The translations under genes were made by a program, and so were the position numbers. This document shows positions 42,872-52,675 of a stretch of 60,252 nt of DNA, piece by piece. The stretch's first letter is position 1. Every line of letters begins with the position of its first letter. The notes below the pieces were generated by a model, which saw only the letters and a list, made by a program, of their open reading frames with translations, had not been told where the DNA came from and made no database searches. The stretch spans positions 1 to 60,252 of the forward strand of contig NZ_RXHU01000073.1 of the NCBI RefSeq assembly GCF_003955665.1, read 5' to 3'. This stretch comes from Paenibacillus whitsoniae (GTDB lineage Bacteria; Bacillota; Bacilli; Paenibacillales; NBRC-103111).

Positions 42872-43594
42872 TCATTTTGTCAAAGGTTCCTTAAGCGGCG
42901 TTCCAGCCTTCCGTGGATACTTTGCAGGTGTAGCCCCCGTTTTCTCAACTACAATAAAATGACGCATCGATTCCTCGACAGGCAATGTCATGCGCGTTAC
43001 CTTCACAAGCTTACCGCGCAATTCGGATAGGCTATAAGCTGCATCCTTAAGCTCTTCTTCCACATCGGAGCCTTTCATCGCAATAAACGTCCCGCCTTTC
43101 TTCACAAAAGGGAGACAAAACTCATTCAGTACCGAGAGTCTAGCAACCGCGCGTGCCGTAACCAGATCGAACTGATCGCGATATTTTGCAACTCTAGCAA
43201 TATCCTCTGCTCTGCCATGCACACATTCCGTGTCCGTGAACCCTAGCAGCGAAACGACCTCTTTCAAGAACGTAATTCGCTTATTCAACGAATCAACAAT
43301 CGTCACCTTGAGATGCGGAAAAGCAATTTTCAACGGAATGCTCGGAAAACCAGCTCCGGAACCGATGTCAGCAAGCGAAGCGGCCTTCTTCATATCGAAA
43401 TTGAAAGCTAGTGAAAGCGAATCATAGAAATGCTTTAAGTATACCTGCTCTCGCTCCGTGATGCCTGTTAAATTCATTTTCTCATTCCAGAGCACCAACG
43501 TTTTAAAATAAATCTCAAACTGCTCCAGCTGACGCTCGGAGAGCACAATGCCCTCCTCCGCCAACCGTTCAGTAAAGCGCAATTGTTCTTCCAT
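42872..43594 (-). CDS. rsmG: 16S rRNA (guanine-527-N7)-methyltransferase RsmG
   Basis: 240 aa. SAM-binding motif LADIGSGAGFPSIPLKI (about 70) and the family sequence VTARAVARLSVLNEFCLPFVKKGG. Starts two bases after mnmG, so co-transcribed with the tRNA-modification genes. Loss gives low-level streptomycin resistance in relatives. Confidence 0.97.
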   Translation of the reverse strand: MEEQLRFTERLAEEGIVLSERQLEQFEIYFKTLVLWNEKMNLTGITEREQVYLKHFYDSLSLAFNFDMKKAASLADIGSGAGFPSIPLKIAFPHLKVTIVDSLNKRITFLKEVVSLLGFTDTECVHGRAEDIARVAKYRDQFDLVTARAVARLSVLNEFCLPFVKKGGTFIAMKGSDVEEELKDAAYSLSELRGKLVKVTRMTLPVEESMRHFIVVEKTGATPAKYPRKAGTPLKEPLTK

Positions 43595-43596
43595 CG

Positions 43597-45486
43597 CTAC
43601 CCTCTAGCCGCCGTTACGCGGTTATAATGTTCAAGATATACAAGCAAAATCGAAATATCCGACGGCGTTACACCGCTGATCCGTGATGCCTGACCAATCG
43701 AGATCGGACGGATTTTCGATAACTTCTGCTTCGCCTCAGACGCGATGCCGTGAATATCCGCATATTCAATGTCATCCGGAATCTTCTTCTTCTCCATCTT
43801 GCGCAGACGCTCCACTTGATTGCTTTGCTTCTCAATATAACCGGCATATTTGACTTGAATCTCGACTTGCTCCTTCATGTCGGCATCCAGCTCAAGCGGA
43901 GACGGCGTCATCTGCTCAATGTGCTTATATTCGATTTCAGGACGACGCAGCAAGGAAATGGCCGGAACGGAATTCGTAAGTATCACACTATCCAGGCTTT
44001 CCAACAACTGTTGAACCTCCGGTTCAGGCCTTACTTTCACCGTAGACAAGCGCTCAATTTCTTGCTCAACAAGTGCCTTCTTATTCAAAAATTGTGCATA
44101 GCGCTCTTCGGAAATAAGTCCAATCTCATGACCTATTGGGGTTAGACGTAGGTCGGCATTGTCATGGCGCAGCAGCAGACGATACTCTGCACGGGACGTC
44201 AGCAACCGGTACGGTTCGCTCGTGCCCTTCGTCACCAGATCGTCGATTAGCACGCCGATGTAGCCTTCGGAACGGTCAAGTACGACCGCTTCTTTGTTCT
44301 GCACCTTGCGGGCAGCGTTGATGCCGGCCATAATACCTTGACCCGCCGCTTCTTCATAACCGGAAGTCCCGTTAATTTGCCCCGCTGTGAACAACCCGCT
44401 CACCAACTTTGTTTCCAAAGACGGTTTGAGCTGCGTTGGCACAACTGCATCATACTCGATGGCGTAACCAGTACGCATCATCTCTACTTTTTCCAGACCT
44501 GGAATGGAACGTAAAATGCCAAGTTGGACATCTTCCGGCATACTCGTCGAAAGCCCTTGGACGTAATACTCGGATGTGTTGTACCCTTCAGGCTCCAGGA
44601 AAATCTGATGCTTCGGCTTATCGCTGAAGCGAACGATTTTATCCTCGATCGACGGACAGTAACGCGGCCCCGTCCCTTCGATGGCACCCGAGAACATTGG
44701 CGCGCGATGCAAATTATCATTAATAATTTGATGCGTTTCCGCCGACGTGTACGTCAGCCAACAAGGCAGTTGCTCATTGGAGCCCGATTTCGTCTCGAAA
44801 GAGAAAAACTTCGGTTCCTCATCGCCAGGTTGAATTTCCGTTTTGCTAAAATCAATCGTGTCCTTATGCACCCGCGGTGGCGTTCCCGTTTTAAAACGAA
44901 CGAGTTCAAGCCCCAGGTCTTTCAATGATTGCGACAGCTTCACAGATGGCTGCTGATTGTTCGGTCCGCTCTCATACATGAGCTCGCCCATAATGACTTT
45001 ACCGCGCAAATACGTGCCAGTTGTTAATACGACAGCCTTCGCCATATACTGCGCACCTGTTTTAGTCACAACACCTTTGCAGATGCCGTCTTCCACAATG
45101 AGTTCCTCAGCCATGCCTTGGCGCAGCGTCAGATTCGGCGTCGCCTCGATCGTTTCTTTCATTTTATGCTGGTAGGCAAATTTATCGGCTTGCGCGCGCA
45201 GCGCGTGCACCGCAGGCCCTTTCCCAGTATTCAGCATACGCAATTGAATATACGTCTTGTCAATGTTTCGGCCCATTTCGCCGCCAAGTGCATCGATCTC
45301 ACGAACGACGTGCCCTTTCGCCGGCCCACCGATAGATGGGTTGCAAGGCATAAAAGCAACCATATCCAAATTAATTGTCAGCAGCAGCGTTTGACAGCCC
45401 ATCCGTGCAGATGCGAGTGCCGCTTCGCAGCCGGCATGCCCGGCGCCGATGACGATAACATCATAATCTCCAGCATGGTATCCCAT
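43597..45486 (-). CDS. mnmG: tRNA uridine-34 modification enzyme MnmG (GidA)
   Basis: 629 aa. FAD-binding GAGHAGCEAALASARMG at the N-terminus, CNPSIGGPAKGHVVREIDALGG and the C-terminal helical domain ending SDISILLVYLEHYN. Works with MnmE to form cmnm5U in the wobble position of several tRNAs. Lies 52 bases after mnmE. Confidence 0.98.
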   Translation of the reverse strand: MGYHAGDYDVIVIGAGHAGCEAALASARMGCQTLLLTINLDMVAFMPCNPSIGGPAKGHVVREIDALGGEMGRNIDKTYIQLRMLNTGKGPAVHALRAQADKFAYQHKMKETIEATPNLTLRQGMAEELIVEDGICKGVVTKTGAQYMAKAVVLTTGTYLRGKVIMGELMYESGPNNQQPSVKLSQSLKDLGLELVRFKTGTPPRVHKDTIDFSKTEIQPGDEEPKFFSFETKSGSNEQLPCWLTYTSAETHQIINDNLHRAPMFSGAIEGTGPRYCPSIEDKIVRFSDKPKHQIFLEPEGYNTSEYYVQGLSTSMPEDVQLGILRSIPGLEKVEMMRTGYAIEYDAVVPTQLKPSLETKLVSGLFTAGQINGTSGYEEAAGQGIMAGINAARKVQNKEAVVLDRSEGYIGVLIDDLVTKGTSEPYRLLTSRAEYRLLLRHDNADLRLTPIGHEIGLISEERYAQFLNKKALVEQEIERLSTVKVRPEPEVQQLLESLDSVILTNSVPAISLLRRPEIEYKHIEQMTPSPLELDADMKEQVEIQVKYAGYIEKQSNQVERLRKMEKKKIPDDIEYADIHGIASEAKQKLSKIRPISIGQASRISGVTPSDISILLVYLEHYNRVTAARG

Positions 45487-45538
45487 ACTCTCTTCCTCCC
45501 TCTTTTGTGAAAACGGAAAATGAAAACGCCGTCGAATA

Positions 45539-46918
45539 TCATTTTCCCAAGCAGAATTGTGTAAAAATTTGATCGATCAACGACTCACCGACAGAATCTC
45601 CGATAATTTCCCCCAAATACTCCCACGCTGCGCGAATATCGATCTGAATCATGTCGATTGGCACATATTGCTCATTGGCCTCCAACGCATCCGTCAACGA
45701 TCGCTTCGCCTGCTTCAGCAAGGAAATATGCCGAATGTTGCTCACATACGTCAAATCACTCGACTCCAGCTTGCCTTCAAAGAAAATATTCGAAATCGCC
45801 TTCTCCAACTGCTCGATACCTTTATTCTCAATCAGCGACAGCTCTACAATACGCTCCTTTGGAAAATAACCCCGAACAATATCGACGTCCAATCGCTGCG
45901 GCAAATCAATCTTATTCAAAATCACAATCGTCTGGCGATCTGCCAGCTGTTTCATCATCGCGATTTCATCCAGCTGCAGCTCTTCACTGCGATTCAACAC
46001 CAGCAAAATCAAATCCGCTTCCGCCAGCGCCGTCTTCGATCGTTCGACCCCAATCTGCTCAACAATGTCCGTCGTCTCGCGGATCCCGGCCGTGTCCAGC
46101 AGCTTCAGCGGAACGCCGCCGACATTCACAAACTCCTCGATCACGTCTCGCGTCGTACCCGGAATGTCTGTCACGATGGCGCGGTTCTCCTGCGCCAATT
46201 CATTGAGCAGCGACGATTTGCCGACATTCGGCCGGCCGACAATCGCCGTTTCAATGCCTTCCCGCAAGATTTTGCCCTGTTCGGCCGTGATCAGCAGTCG
46301 GTCGATTTCCGCGCCAACCTGCTCGCATTTTCCCTTGATGAGCGCATTCGTCATCTCTTCCACATCGTGCTCCGGATAGTCGATGTTCACCTCGACATGC
46401 GCCATCAATTCAACCAGCACATAGCGCAGCTGCTTGATCTGCTTGGATAAGTTGCCTTCGACTTGCTTCAAGGCAACTTTGAAAGCGCGGTCCGACTTCG
46501 CGCGAATCAAATCAATGACCGCCTCCGCCTGCGTGAGGTCAATACGACCATTGAGGAATGCTCGCTTCGTGAACTCCCCTGGCTCTGCGAGCCGCACCCC
46601 TGGCTGCTGCAGCAGCAAATCCAACACCTTTTTCACCGAGACAATCCCGCCGTGACAGCTGATCTCCACGACATTCTCCATCGTAAACGACCGAGGAGCT
46701 TTCATTAACGTAACGAGAACCTCCTCTATCCTTTCGGCAGAAGCAGGTTCTACAATGTATCCGTAGTGCACGGTATGCGTCTCAGCGTTAGACAATTTCG
46801 TTTTCGAGCGGAAAATGCGCTCCACAGATGGGACCGCATCCAAGCCGCTCACACGAATAACCGCTATGCCACCCTCGCCAAGCGGTGTCGAAATAGCAGC
46901 AATCGTATCCATTAACAT
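45539..46918 (-). CDS. mnmE: tRNA modification GTPase MnmE (TrmE)
   Basis: 459 aa. N-terminal folate-binding domain (1-120), helical domain, G domain with GRPNVGKSSLLN (about 227), DIPGTTRD and NKID, and the C-terminal CLGK required for activity. ATG at 46918 with GAGGTG eight bases upstream. A jag terminator lies just upstream, so the mnmEG-rsmG unit starts here. Confidence 0.98.
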   Translation of the reverse strand: MLMDTIAAISTPLGEGGIAVIRVSGLDAVPSVERIFRSKTKLSNAETHTVHYGYIVEPASAERIEEVLVTLMKAPRSFTMENVVEISCHGGIVSVKKVLDLLLQQPGVRLAEPGEFTKRAFLNGRIDLTQAEAVIDLIRAKSDRAFKVALKQVEGNLSKQIKQLRYVLVELMAHVEVNIDYPEHDVEEMTNALIKGKCEQVGAEIDRLLITAEQGKILREGIETAIVGRPNVGKSSLLNELAQENRAIVTDIPGTTRDVIEEFVNVGGVPLKLLDTAGIRETTDIVEQIGVERSKTALAEADLILLVLNRSEELQLDEIAMMKQLADRQTIVILNKIDLPQRLDVDIVRGYFPKERIVELSLIENKGIEQLEKAISNIFFEGKLESSDLTYVSNIRHISLLKQAKRSLTDALEANEQYVPIDMIQIDIRAAWEYLGEIIGDSVGESLIDQIFTQFCLGK

Positions 46919-46941
46919 GATTGAAACACCTCAAATTAAAG

Positions 46942-46976
46942 AAAAAGCAATGACAAGAACCAACCAATGTCATTGC
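46942..46976 (-). terminator. Terminator of the yidC-jag unit
   Basis: 9-bp perfect stem GCAATGACA/TGTCATTGC, 12-nt loop, TTTTTC on the minus strand. Confidence 0.88.
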
Positions 46977-46986
46977 AGCTTCTCTC

Positions 46987-47604
46987 TTATTTCACAGCAA
47001 TGACGACGCGCCGATTCGGCTCTTCGCCTTTACTGTATGTTTTGATACTCGGATGCCCTTGCAATTCCGCATGGATAATTTTACGTTCCTGCGAATTCAT
47101 CGGCTCGAGAATAACTTCCTTCTTTGACTTCAACACGCGGTTAGCGAGCCGCAAAGCAAGCTCCTCCAGCGTCTTTTTCCGGCGCTCACGAAAATTCTCC
47201 GCATCCAAAATAATGCGGAAATGCGAATTCGCGTACCGGTTCGCCACAATATTCACCAAATATTGCAGCGCATCCAGCGTTTGTCCTCTTTTGCCAATTA
47301 AAATGCCAAGTTCGGATCCACTCATATTTAAGATGTAGCCTTCACGATCTTTGTGCGTATCAATGGTGATGGAAATGTGCATCGCTTCGAACATATCTTG
47401 TAAGAAAGCTATTGCTTCCTCAAGTGGATCAGGTATCAATTCAAGCTCAACTTTCGCTTCTTTCACACCGATTAATCCGAACAGCCCCTTAGAGGGCTGC
47501 TCCAAAATATGAATATGAACCCGTTCTTCCGAAACTTGCCACTGAGCCAGTCCGGATTTCACAGCCAGCTCAACCGTTTTTCCAGTCACCACGATTTTCT
47601 TCAT
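46987..47604 (-). CDS. jag: RNA-binding protein Jag (KhpB/EloR)
   Basis: 205 aa. N-terminal Jag domain (MKKIVVTGKTVELAVKSGL), KH domain with IGKRGQTLDALQYLVN (about 110-125) and a C-terminal R3H domain (RKIIHAELQGHPSIKTYS...EPNRRVVI). Regulates cell elongation through RNA binding in other Firmicutes. Its ATG overlaps the yidC stop by four bases. Confidence 0.96.
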   Translation of the reverse strand: MKKIVVTGKTVELAVKSGLAQWQVSEERVHIHILEQPSKGLFGLIGVKEAKVELELIPDPLEEAIAFLQDMFEAMHISITIDTHKDREGYILNMSGSELGILIGKRGQTLDALQYLVNIVANRYANSHFRIILDAENFRERRKKTLEELALRLANRVLKSKKEVILEPMNSQERKIIHAELQGHPSIKTYSKGEEPNRRVVIAVK

Positions 47605-48374
47605 TTCGACAGGCCACCCTTATTATTTTGAGATCCAGGCTTTTTTTGTTTACCAGGAGAACCATAAATAAAGTAAGACTGAACAATCGTGAAAATGTTA
47701 CCGTAAACCCAGTACAGCGGAAGTGCGGATGCGAAGTTCATCGACATGACGAAAATCATGACAGGGAAAATGTACATCAAACTCTTCATTTGCTGATTCA
47801 TTTGGGAAGACATGAACATCTGTTGAACAAACGTCGTTGCCGCGGCAATAATCGGCAGAATATATAGGTGATCCGGCTTACCGAGATTTAACCATAAGAA
47901 GGTATGATCACGAATGTGATCGTTGCGCATGATCGATTGATACAGCGCGATGAGAATCGGCATTTGGACAATGATCGGAAAACATCCGGCTAACGGATTG
48001 ACCCCATTTGACTGGAACAGCTTCATAGTCTCTTCTTGCTGTTTCTTCGGATCATCTTTGTACTTCTCTTTAAGCTTCTTCATCTCTGGCTGCAATTCCT
48101 GCATCCGTTTGGAGCTGCGGTATTGTTTAAGCGTGAGCGGCAAAATGATTAACCGAATAATGACGGTCACAACCAGAATGGCCAGCCCATATTGCCCCCA
48201 TAAGTGATTGGCAAACCAGTCCAACGTTTTGGATAGCGGGTAGGTTAAATATTTCGTGAAAAAATTGGCCGTATTCAAATCAATTGGCGCTGAAGCCGCA
48301 CTGGAAGTTCCACAACCAGATAGCAGCAAGATGACCGCTGAGAGCGCAAGCAGCGTATAAATTCGACGAGTCAA
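47601..48374 (-). CDS. yidC: Membrane insertase YidC (SpoIIIJ)
   Basis: 257 aa. Lipoprotein signal with lipobox LSGC (C21), five membrane segments, the groove arginine in VIIRLIILPLTLKQYRSSKRM and the loop KYKDDPKKQQEETMKLF. Inserts small membrane proteins alone or with Sec; the SpoIIIJ branch is needed for forespore development in B. subtilis. No yidD gene lies between this and rnpA (71-base gap). Confidence 0.96.
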   Translation of the reverse strand: MTRRIYTLLALSAVILLLSGCGTSSAASAPIDLNTANFFTKYLTYPLSKTLDWFANHLWGQYGLAILVVTVIIRLIILPLTLKQYRSSKRMQELQPEMKKLKEKYKDDPKKQQEETMKLFQSNGVNPLAGCFPIIVQMPILIALYQSIMRNDHIRDHTFLWLNLGKPDHLYILPIIAAATTFVQQMFMSSQMNQQMKSLMYIFPVMIFVMSMNFASALPLYWVYGNIFTIVQSYFIYGSPGKQKKPGSQNNKGGLSK

Positions 48375-48445
48375 AATGAGATCCTCCTAAATGTCTTTTC
48401 CAACATAAACTATATCACATCTTAAGCCAGCAAGGAAATATTGCT

Positions 48446-48805
48446 TCACTTTTTTGAAGAATCATTTTTCTTTAATAAAGAAGCTTTTCGAACCACATGC
48501 CAAAGGCTCTTCTCCATCTCGGCATACGGCATCTCCACAACCGGCTTTCGGGCCAGCAAAATGTAATCGTAATGCGGTGCCATTCGCTCTTTATTCAATC
48601 GAACGATTTCTTTCATCATCCGTCTTAACCGGTTGCGCACAACGGCGTTGCCTACTTTTTTGCTCACGGAAACCCCGAACCGAAAATGCTCGAGTTTGGG
48701 CTGCGGCAAATAATATAGAACAAACTGATGATTGGCGACCGACTTACCGTACCGGTACACTTTGCTGAAATCTTCTCTTTTCGCTAATCGATATTCCTTC
48801 TCCAC
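48446..48805 (-). CDS. rnpA: Ribonuclease P protein component
   Basis: 119 aa from a GTG at 48805 (VEKEYRLAKREDF), the usual RnpA start; the ORF continues 12 codons upstream. Motif KVGNAVVRNRLRRMMKE is the RNR RNA-binding signature. Protein subunit that helps RNase P mature tRNA 5' ends. A hairpin with a U-tract separates it from rpmH. Confidence 0.95.
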   Translation of the reverse strand: MEKEYRLAKREDFSKVYRYGKSVANHQFVLYYLPQPKLEHFRFGVSVSKKVGNAVVRNRLRRMMKEIVRLNKERMAPHYDYILLARKPVVEMPYAEMEKSLWHVVRKASLLKKNDSSKK

Positions 48806-48914
48806 GTAGGCGAACACTCCAAACCGATCACACATATTCATAGTGGAAATACGCGCCTGGCATTTTATCTAGCATAGACAAATCCCGCGTTTTCCAAACC
48901 GTCTGTTCGATTGC

Positions 48915-48946
48915 AAAAAAAAAAGCCCCTTCCGGAGCCTCTTTTT
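48915..48946 (-). terminator. Terminator/attenuator between rpmH and rnpA
   Basis: GCTCC/GGGGC stem extended by G-U and A-U pairs, followed by ten T residues on the minus strand. It would reduce rnpA expression relative to rpmH. Confidence 0.65.
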
Positions 48947-49079
48947 ACGCGCTAAGCACTTTTCTTCCTTTAAGACGACGAGCTGCCAGAACTTTACGAC
49001 CGTTCTTTGTGCTCATTCTTTTACGGAAACCATGGTTTTTCTTCCGTTTTCTCGTATTCGGATTAAACGTCGGACCCAT
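48945..49079 (-). CDS. rpmH: 50S ribosomal protein L34
   Basis: 44 aa, highly basic. Reads MGPTFNPNTRKRKKNHGFRK, continues RMSTKNGRKVLAARRLKGRK and ends VLSA. RBS GGAGGTGC lies upstream of the ATG at 49079. Standard first gene left of oriC. Confidence 0.98.
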   Translation of the reverse strand: MGPTFNPNTRKRKKNHGFRKRMSTKNGRKVLAARRLKGRKVLSA

Positions 49080-49727
49080 CTATAGCACCTCCCTACCTAA
49101 TGAGGATTTCCCATCCCACAAAATTTCTACTACTCATTAAAGCATTTTACCTGTAGAAAGTCAACACGCCGGGGCGTACAGCTGACTGGAAAGTTCTCCA
49201 CGGAGATCGCCGCACAAAGCGCCACGAAAGGACAACCTGTGTATGGTTTTTAGCGAATGTGTGCACAGTTTGTCGAAAGTTAACAGAATATCAACAATAT
49301 CTTGTGTTGTGAACAATATTTACCCACAAGTTGTTGTGATTGTGGATAATGGCAAACAATCCGTTGATTAACAAGGTATCTTTTGATAAGATAGTTATGT
49401 TTCTGTTGTGGATATATGAGTTATTCCCTCTTAATTATCAACACCCTGTGGATAACAATGTGAACAAAATTCCTCGATCGGTATAAGTCTATCACACCCA
49501 TTCTTAACTTTGTGGATAATACGACAAAAAAATTCTTCTTTTTCCCGCAGCTTTCCGTTTCTTTTCGACAACCGCGGGGAACGATATAGCGTGGTCATCT
49601 AAGCGTTATCCGCTAACACCCCGCATTCCGCTCAACTTGAGTTTGATCATAGATAAGCCGTTTTACATGTCGTACGAAGCTAACCTGGCCGAAGCCGCAT
49701 GTTGATTTCATAAAGGAGTGACGTACT
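49080..49727. other. oriC, left part (rpmH-dnaA intergenic region)
   Basis: 648 bases without a gene. It holds three perfect DnaA boxes on the same strand (TGTGGATAA at 49341-49349, 49447-49455 and 49511-49519), near-perfect ones at 49320-49328 (TTACCCACA) and 49407-49415 (TGTGGATAT), and a weaker TTATCCGCT at 49606-49614. The region around 49290-49560 is AT-rich. It also contains the divergent rpmH and dnaA promoters, so dnaA is probably autoregulated. Confidence 0.93.
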
Positions 49728-51095
49728 GTGGAAGGCCATTCTACGGATTTATGGCAGCAAATACTAACGATCATACAAACCAAGCTCAGTAAGCCTAGCT
49801 TCGATACCTGGTTAAAATCAACGAAAGCAACTGTTTTTAACGATACGGAAGTCGTCATTTGCGCACCGAACAATTTCGCGCAGGAATGGCTTGAAAGCCG
49901 CTATACCAAGCTAATTGAAGGCACAATTTACGATTATTTAGGCCGGCATGTCGCGGTAAAGTTCATCTTGGAGACGGAAGAGCTTAAAGCGCAGAACGCC
50001 GCAGCAGCCATGCCTGCCGTTATTCCGCCCAAAGGGCCGGCGATTACAACCGTCGAAGAAAATTTTCAAAATATGATGAACGCCCGTTACACTTTCGATA
50101 CGTTCGTCATCGGATCCGGCAACCGGTTCGCCCATGCCGCATCCCTGGCCGTCGCCGAAGCGCCGGCCAAAGCGTACAATCCGTTGTTTTTATACGGCGG
50201 GGTCGGACTTGGGAAAACGCATCTGATGCATGCGATCGGTCATTACGTGCTGGAGCACAATCCAGGCGCACGCGTTCTCTATATTTCGTCTGAAAAATTT
50301 ACGAATGAATTCATCAATGCCGTCCGCGATAACCGCGGCGAAGGGTTTCGGAATAAGTATCGCACCATCGATGTGCTCTTAATTGACGATATTCAGTTCC
50401 TGGCGGGGAAAGAAGGAACGCAGGAAGAGTTTTTCCATACGTTCAACGCGCTGCATGAAGAAGGTAAACAGATCATTATCTCCAGTGACCGACCGCCTAA
50501 AGAGATCCCAACCCTGGAAGATCGGCTGCGTTCCCGCTTCGAGTGGGGTCTGATCACGGATATCCAGCCGCCGGATCTGGAGACGCGAATTGCGATTTTA
50601 CGCAAGAAAGCGAAGGCCGAGAACCTGGAAATCCCGAACGAAGCGATGATTTATATCGCCAATCAGATTGACACGAACATTCGTGAACTCGAAGGCGCGC
50701 TGATCCGCGTCGTTGCGTACTCATCCCTAATTAATCAGGATATTAGCGTACATCTGACGGCCGAAGCGCTGAAGGATATTATTCCGTCCAACCGCCCGAA
50801 AGTGATTACGATTCAGGATATTCAGCAGCGTGTTGGCGAATTCTATGGATTGAAGCTGGAAGATTTCAAAGCCCGCAAACGAACAAAAGCCGTCGCCTTT
50901 CCACGGCAGGTCGCGATGTACCTGGCTCGGGAGCTAACGGACTTTTCCTTGCCCAAAATCGGTGAGAACTTCGGCGGCCGCGACCATACAACCGTCATCC
51001 ACGCGCACGAGAAGATCTCTCAGCAGCTGAAAGAAGATCAGGAGCTCTATAAGATCGTCCATAACTTAACCGAACGCATCAAAAACCCATCTTAA
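49728..51095 (+). CDS. dnaA: Chromosomal replication initiator DnaA
   Basis: 455 aa, GTG start at 49728 with AAGGAG nine bases upstream. Domain I (1-80), short linker II (about 85-115), AAA+ domain III with Walker A GGVGLGKTHL (about 155) and Walker B LLIDDIQFL, and HTH domain IV with the DnaA signature GGRDHTTVIHAHEKI. Binds the flanking DnaA boxes and opens the origin. Confidence 0.99.
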   Translation: MEGHSTDLWQQILTIIQTKLSKPSFDTWLKSTKATVFNDTEVVICAPNNFAQEWLESRYTKLIEGTIYDYLGRHVAVKFILETEELKAQNAAAAMPAVIPPKGPAITTVEENFQNMMNARYTFDTFVIGSGNRFAHAASLAVAEAPAKAYNPLFLYGGVGLGKTHLMHAIGHYVLEHNPGARVLYISSEKFTNEFINAVRDNRGEGFRNKYRTIDVLLIDDIQFLAGKEGTQEEFFHTFNALHEEGKQIIISSDRPPKEIPTLEDRLRSRFEWGLITDIQPPDLETRIAILRKKAKAENLEIPNEAMIYIANQIDTNIRELEGALIRVVAYSSLINQDISVHLTAEALKDIIPSNRPKVITIQDIQQRVGEFYGLKLEDFKARKRTKAVAFPRQVAMYLARELTDFSLPKIGENFGGRDHTTVIHAHEKISQQLKEDQELYKIVHNLTERIKNPS

Positions 51096-51274
51096 TAACT
51101 TCCCTTGATCAACAAGCCTATACACAATCTATTCACATGTGGATAGGCTTGATCTGCTTTATGTTTTGTCCACTATCCACATATCCAGAGCCCCTACTGC
51201 TATTACTAATAAAAAATGTTATTATATAATGATTATGCTGACGCACAGCAAAAAAGAACCGCAGGAGTGAAATC
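51096..51274. other. oriC, right part with unwinding element (dnaA-dnaN intergenic region)
   Basis: Two inverted DnaA boxes, TGTGGATAG (51138-51146) and CTATCCACA (51173-51181), are followed by an AT-rich stretch (about 51199-51235, including TTATTATATAATGATTATG). This matches the B. subtilis layout with the unwinding element downstream of dnaA. The dnaN promoter should also be here. Confidence 0.85.
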
Positions 51275-52417
51275 ATGAAGTTAACGATTCTCAAGGAATA
51301 TTTAATCGAATCCATTGGTCACGTTTCCAAAGCCATTTCCTCACGTACAACCATCCCGATTCTGACAGGAATCAAAATAGATGCTACGATCAGCGGCATA
51401 ACCTTGACGGCTAGCGATACGGATATTTCCATTCAAAGCTTTACGCCTAGCGAAAACGACACCCTTAAAATTGTCGATCTTATTCAAACAGGCAGCGTTG
51501 TACTGCCTGCCAAATTTTTTATCGAAATTATCCGGAAGCTTCCGGCACAATTGATTGAAATTGAAGTGAAAGCCAATTTCCAAACAACGATTCGTTCAGG
51601 TTCTTCCGAAATTCAAATCATGGGTCTGGATCCGGATGAATATCCGCTGCTCCCTGAAATTGAAGAGAACAAAATGCTTCGCTTACCAAGCGATCTGTTA
51701 AAAACGATGATCAAACAAACGTCTTACGCCGTTTCTACCAACGAATCGACGCCGATTTTGACAGGCGTTCTTTGGAATATTTCCGGCGATAAGCTCAAAT
51801 TTATCGCTTGTGACCGGCATCGCTTGGCCAGCCGCGAGGTAACCGTTGATCACGATAGCGCGCAGCAGCTTCCGAATATCGTCATATCAGGCCGAACGCT
51901 GAATGAATTAAGCAAAATTTTGCCTGATCAGAACACGCTTATTGATATTGTTATTTCGGACAATCAGGTTTTATTCAAAATTCAATCGATTTTGTTTTAT
52001 TCCCGCATTCTGGACGGTTCTTACCCGGACACGTCTAAGCTGATTCCGCAGTCATTCCAAACGGAAATGGTCGTACCGACCAAGGAACTCGCCGATGCGA
52101 TCGATCGCGCTTATTTGATGTCCAAGGAAGAGAAAACGAATATCGTTAAAATGGTTATGCTCGAAAATAAGATGATCGAGGTTTCCTCCAGCTCCTCCGA
52201 GCTTGGAAAAGTAACGGAGCAAATTGAGCTGCAGCATATTGTCGGCGACCTGCTCAAAATTTCGTTCAACTCGAAATATATGCTCGATGCGCTTAAAGTG
52301 TTGGATTCCGAAATGATCCATATCGGATTTACCGGCGCCATGCAGCCGATCATCATGAAGCCGCAAGACGGCACGAACATGATTCAGCTCATTTTGCCGT
52401 ATCGGACAACGAACTAG
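51275..52417 (+). CDS. dnaN: DNA polymerase III sliding clamp (beta subunit)
   Basis: 380 aa, three clamp repeats; starts MKLTILKEYLIESIGHVSKA and ends QLILPYRTTN, the conserved C-terminus. AGGAGTG lies before the ATG. Confers processivity on the replicase. Confidence 0.98.
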   Translation: MKLTILKEYLIESIGHVSKAISSRTTIPILTGIKIDATISGITLTASDTDISIQSFTPSENDTLKIVDLIQTGSVVLPAKFFIEIIRKLPAQLIEIEVKANFQTTIRSGSSEIQIMGLDPDEYPLLPEIEENKMLRLPSDLLKTMIKQTSYAVSTNESTPILTGVLWNISGDKLKFIACDRHRLASREVTVDHDSAQQLPNIVISGRTLNELSKILPDQNTLIDIVISDNQVLFKIQSILFYSRILDGSYPDTSKLIPQSFQTEMVVPTKELADAIDRAYLMSKEEKTNIVKMVMLENKMIEVSSSSSELGKVTEQIELQHIVGDLLKISFNSKYMLDALKVLDSEMIHIGFTGAMQPIIMKPQDGTNMIQLILPYRTTN

Positions 52418-52432
52418 GAGGCGCGGCGCAGC

Positions 52433-52648
52433 ATGAAAAAAATATCTATCCACACCGACTACATTACGCTCGGACAGTTTCTCAAGCTGGCGGATTGCAT
52501 ATCCACAGGTGGACAAGCGAAATTTTTCGTTGTGGAAAACAAAATTGAAGTGAACGGGCAGGCAGAAAATCGAAGAGGACGGAAACTGGTTCCGCGTGAT
52601 GTTGTCACGGTGGAAGGCTTCGGACAATTTGAGGTCGTTGGCTCCTGA
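52433..52648 (+). CDS. rlbA: S4-domain RNA-binding protein RlbA (YaaA)
   Basis: 71 aa. S4 RNA-binding fold: YITLGQFLKLADCISTGGQAKFFV...VNGQAENRRGRKL. Conserved between dnaN and recF; thought to act in ribosome assembly. RBS AGGAGG overlaps the dnaN stop. Confidence 0.95.
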   Translation: MKKISIHTDYITLGQFLKLADCISTGGQAKFFVVENKIEVNGQAENRRGRKLVPRDVVTVEGFGQFEVVGS

Positions 52649-52675
52649 TCCATCACCCAGGGGGATGACCGATTC

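Noticed and set aside
45557..46450. 297-aa plus-strand ORF inside mnmE
   Set aside because: Antisense shadow of mnmE; His/Gln/Arg-rich translation without known motifs.
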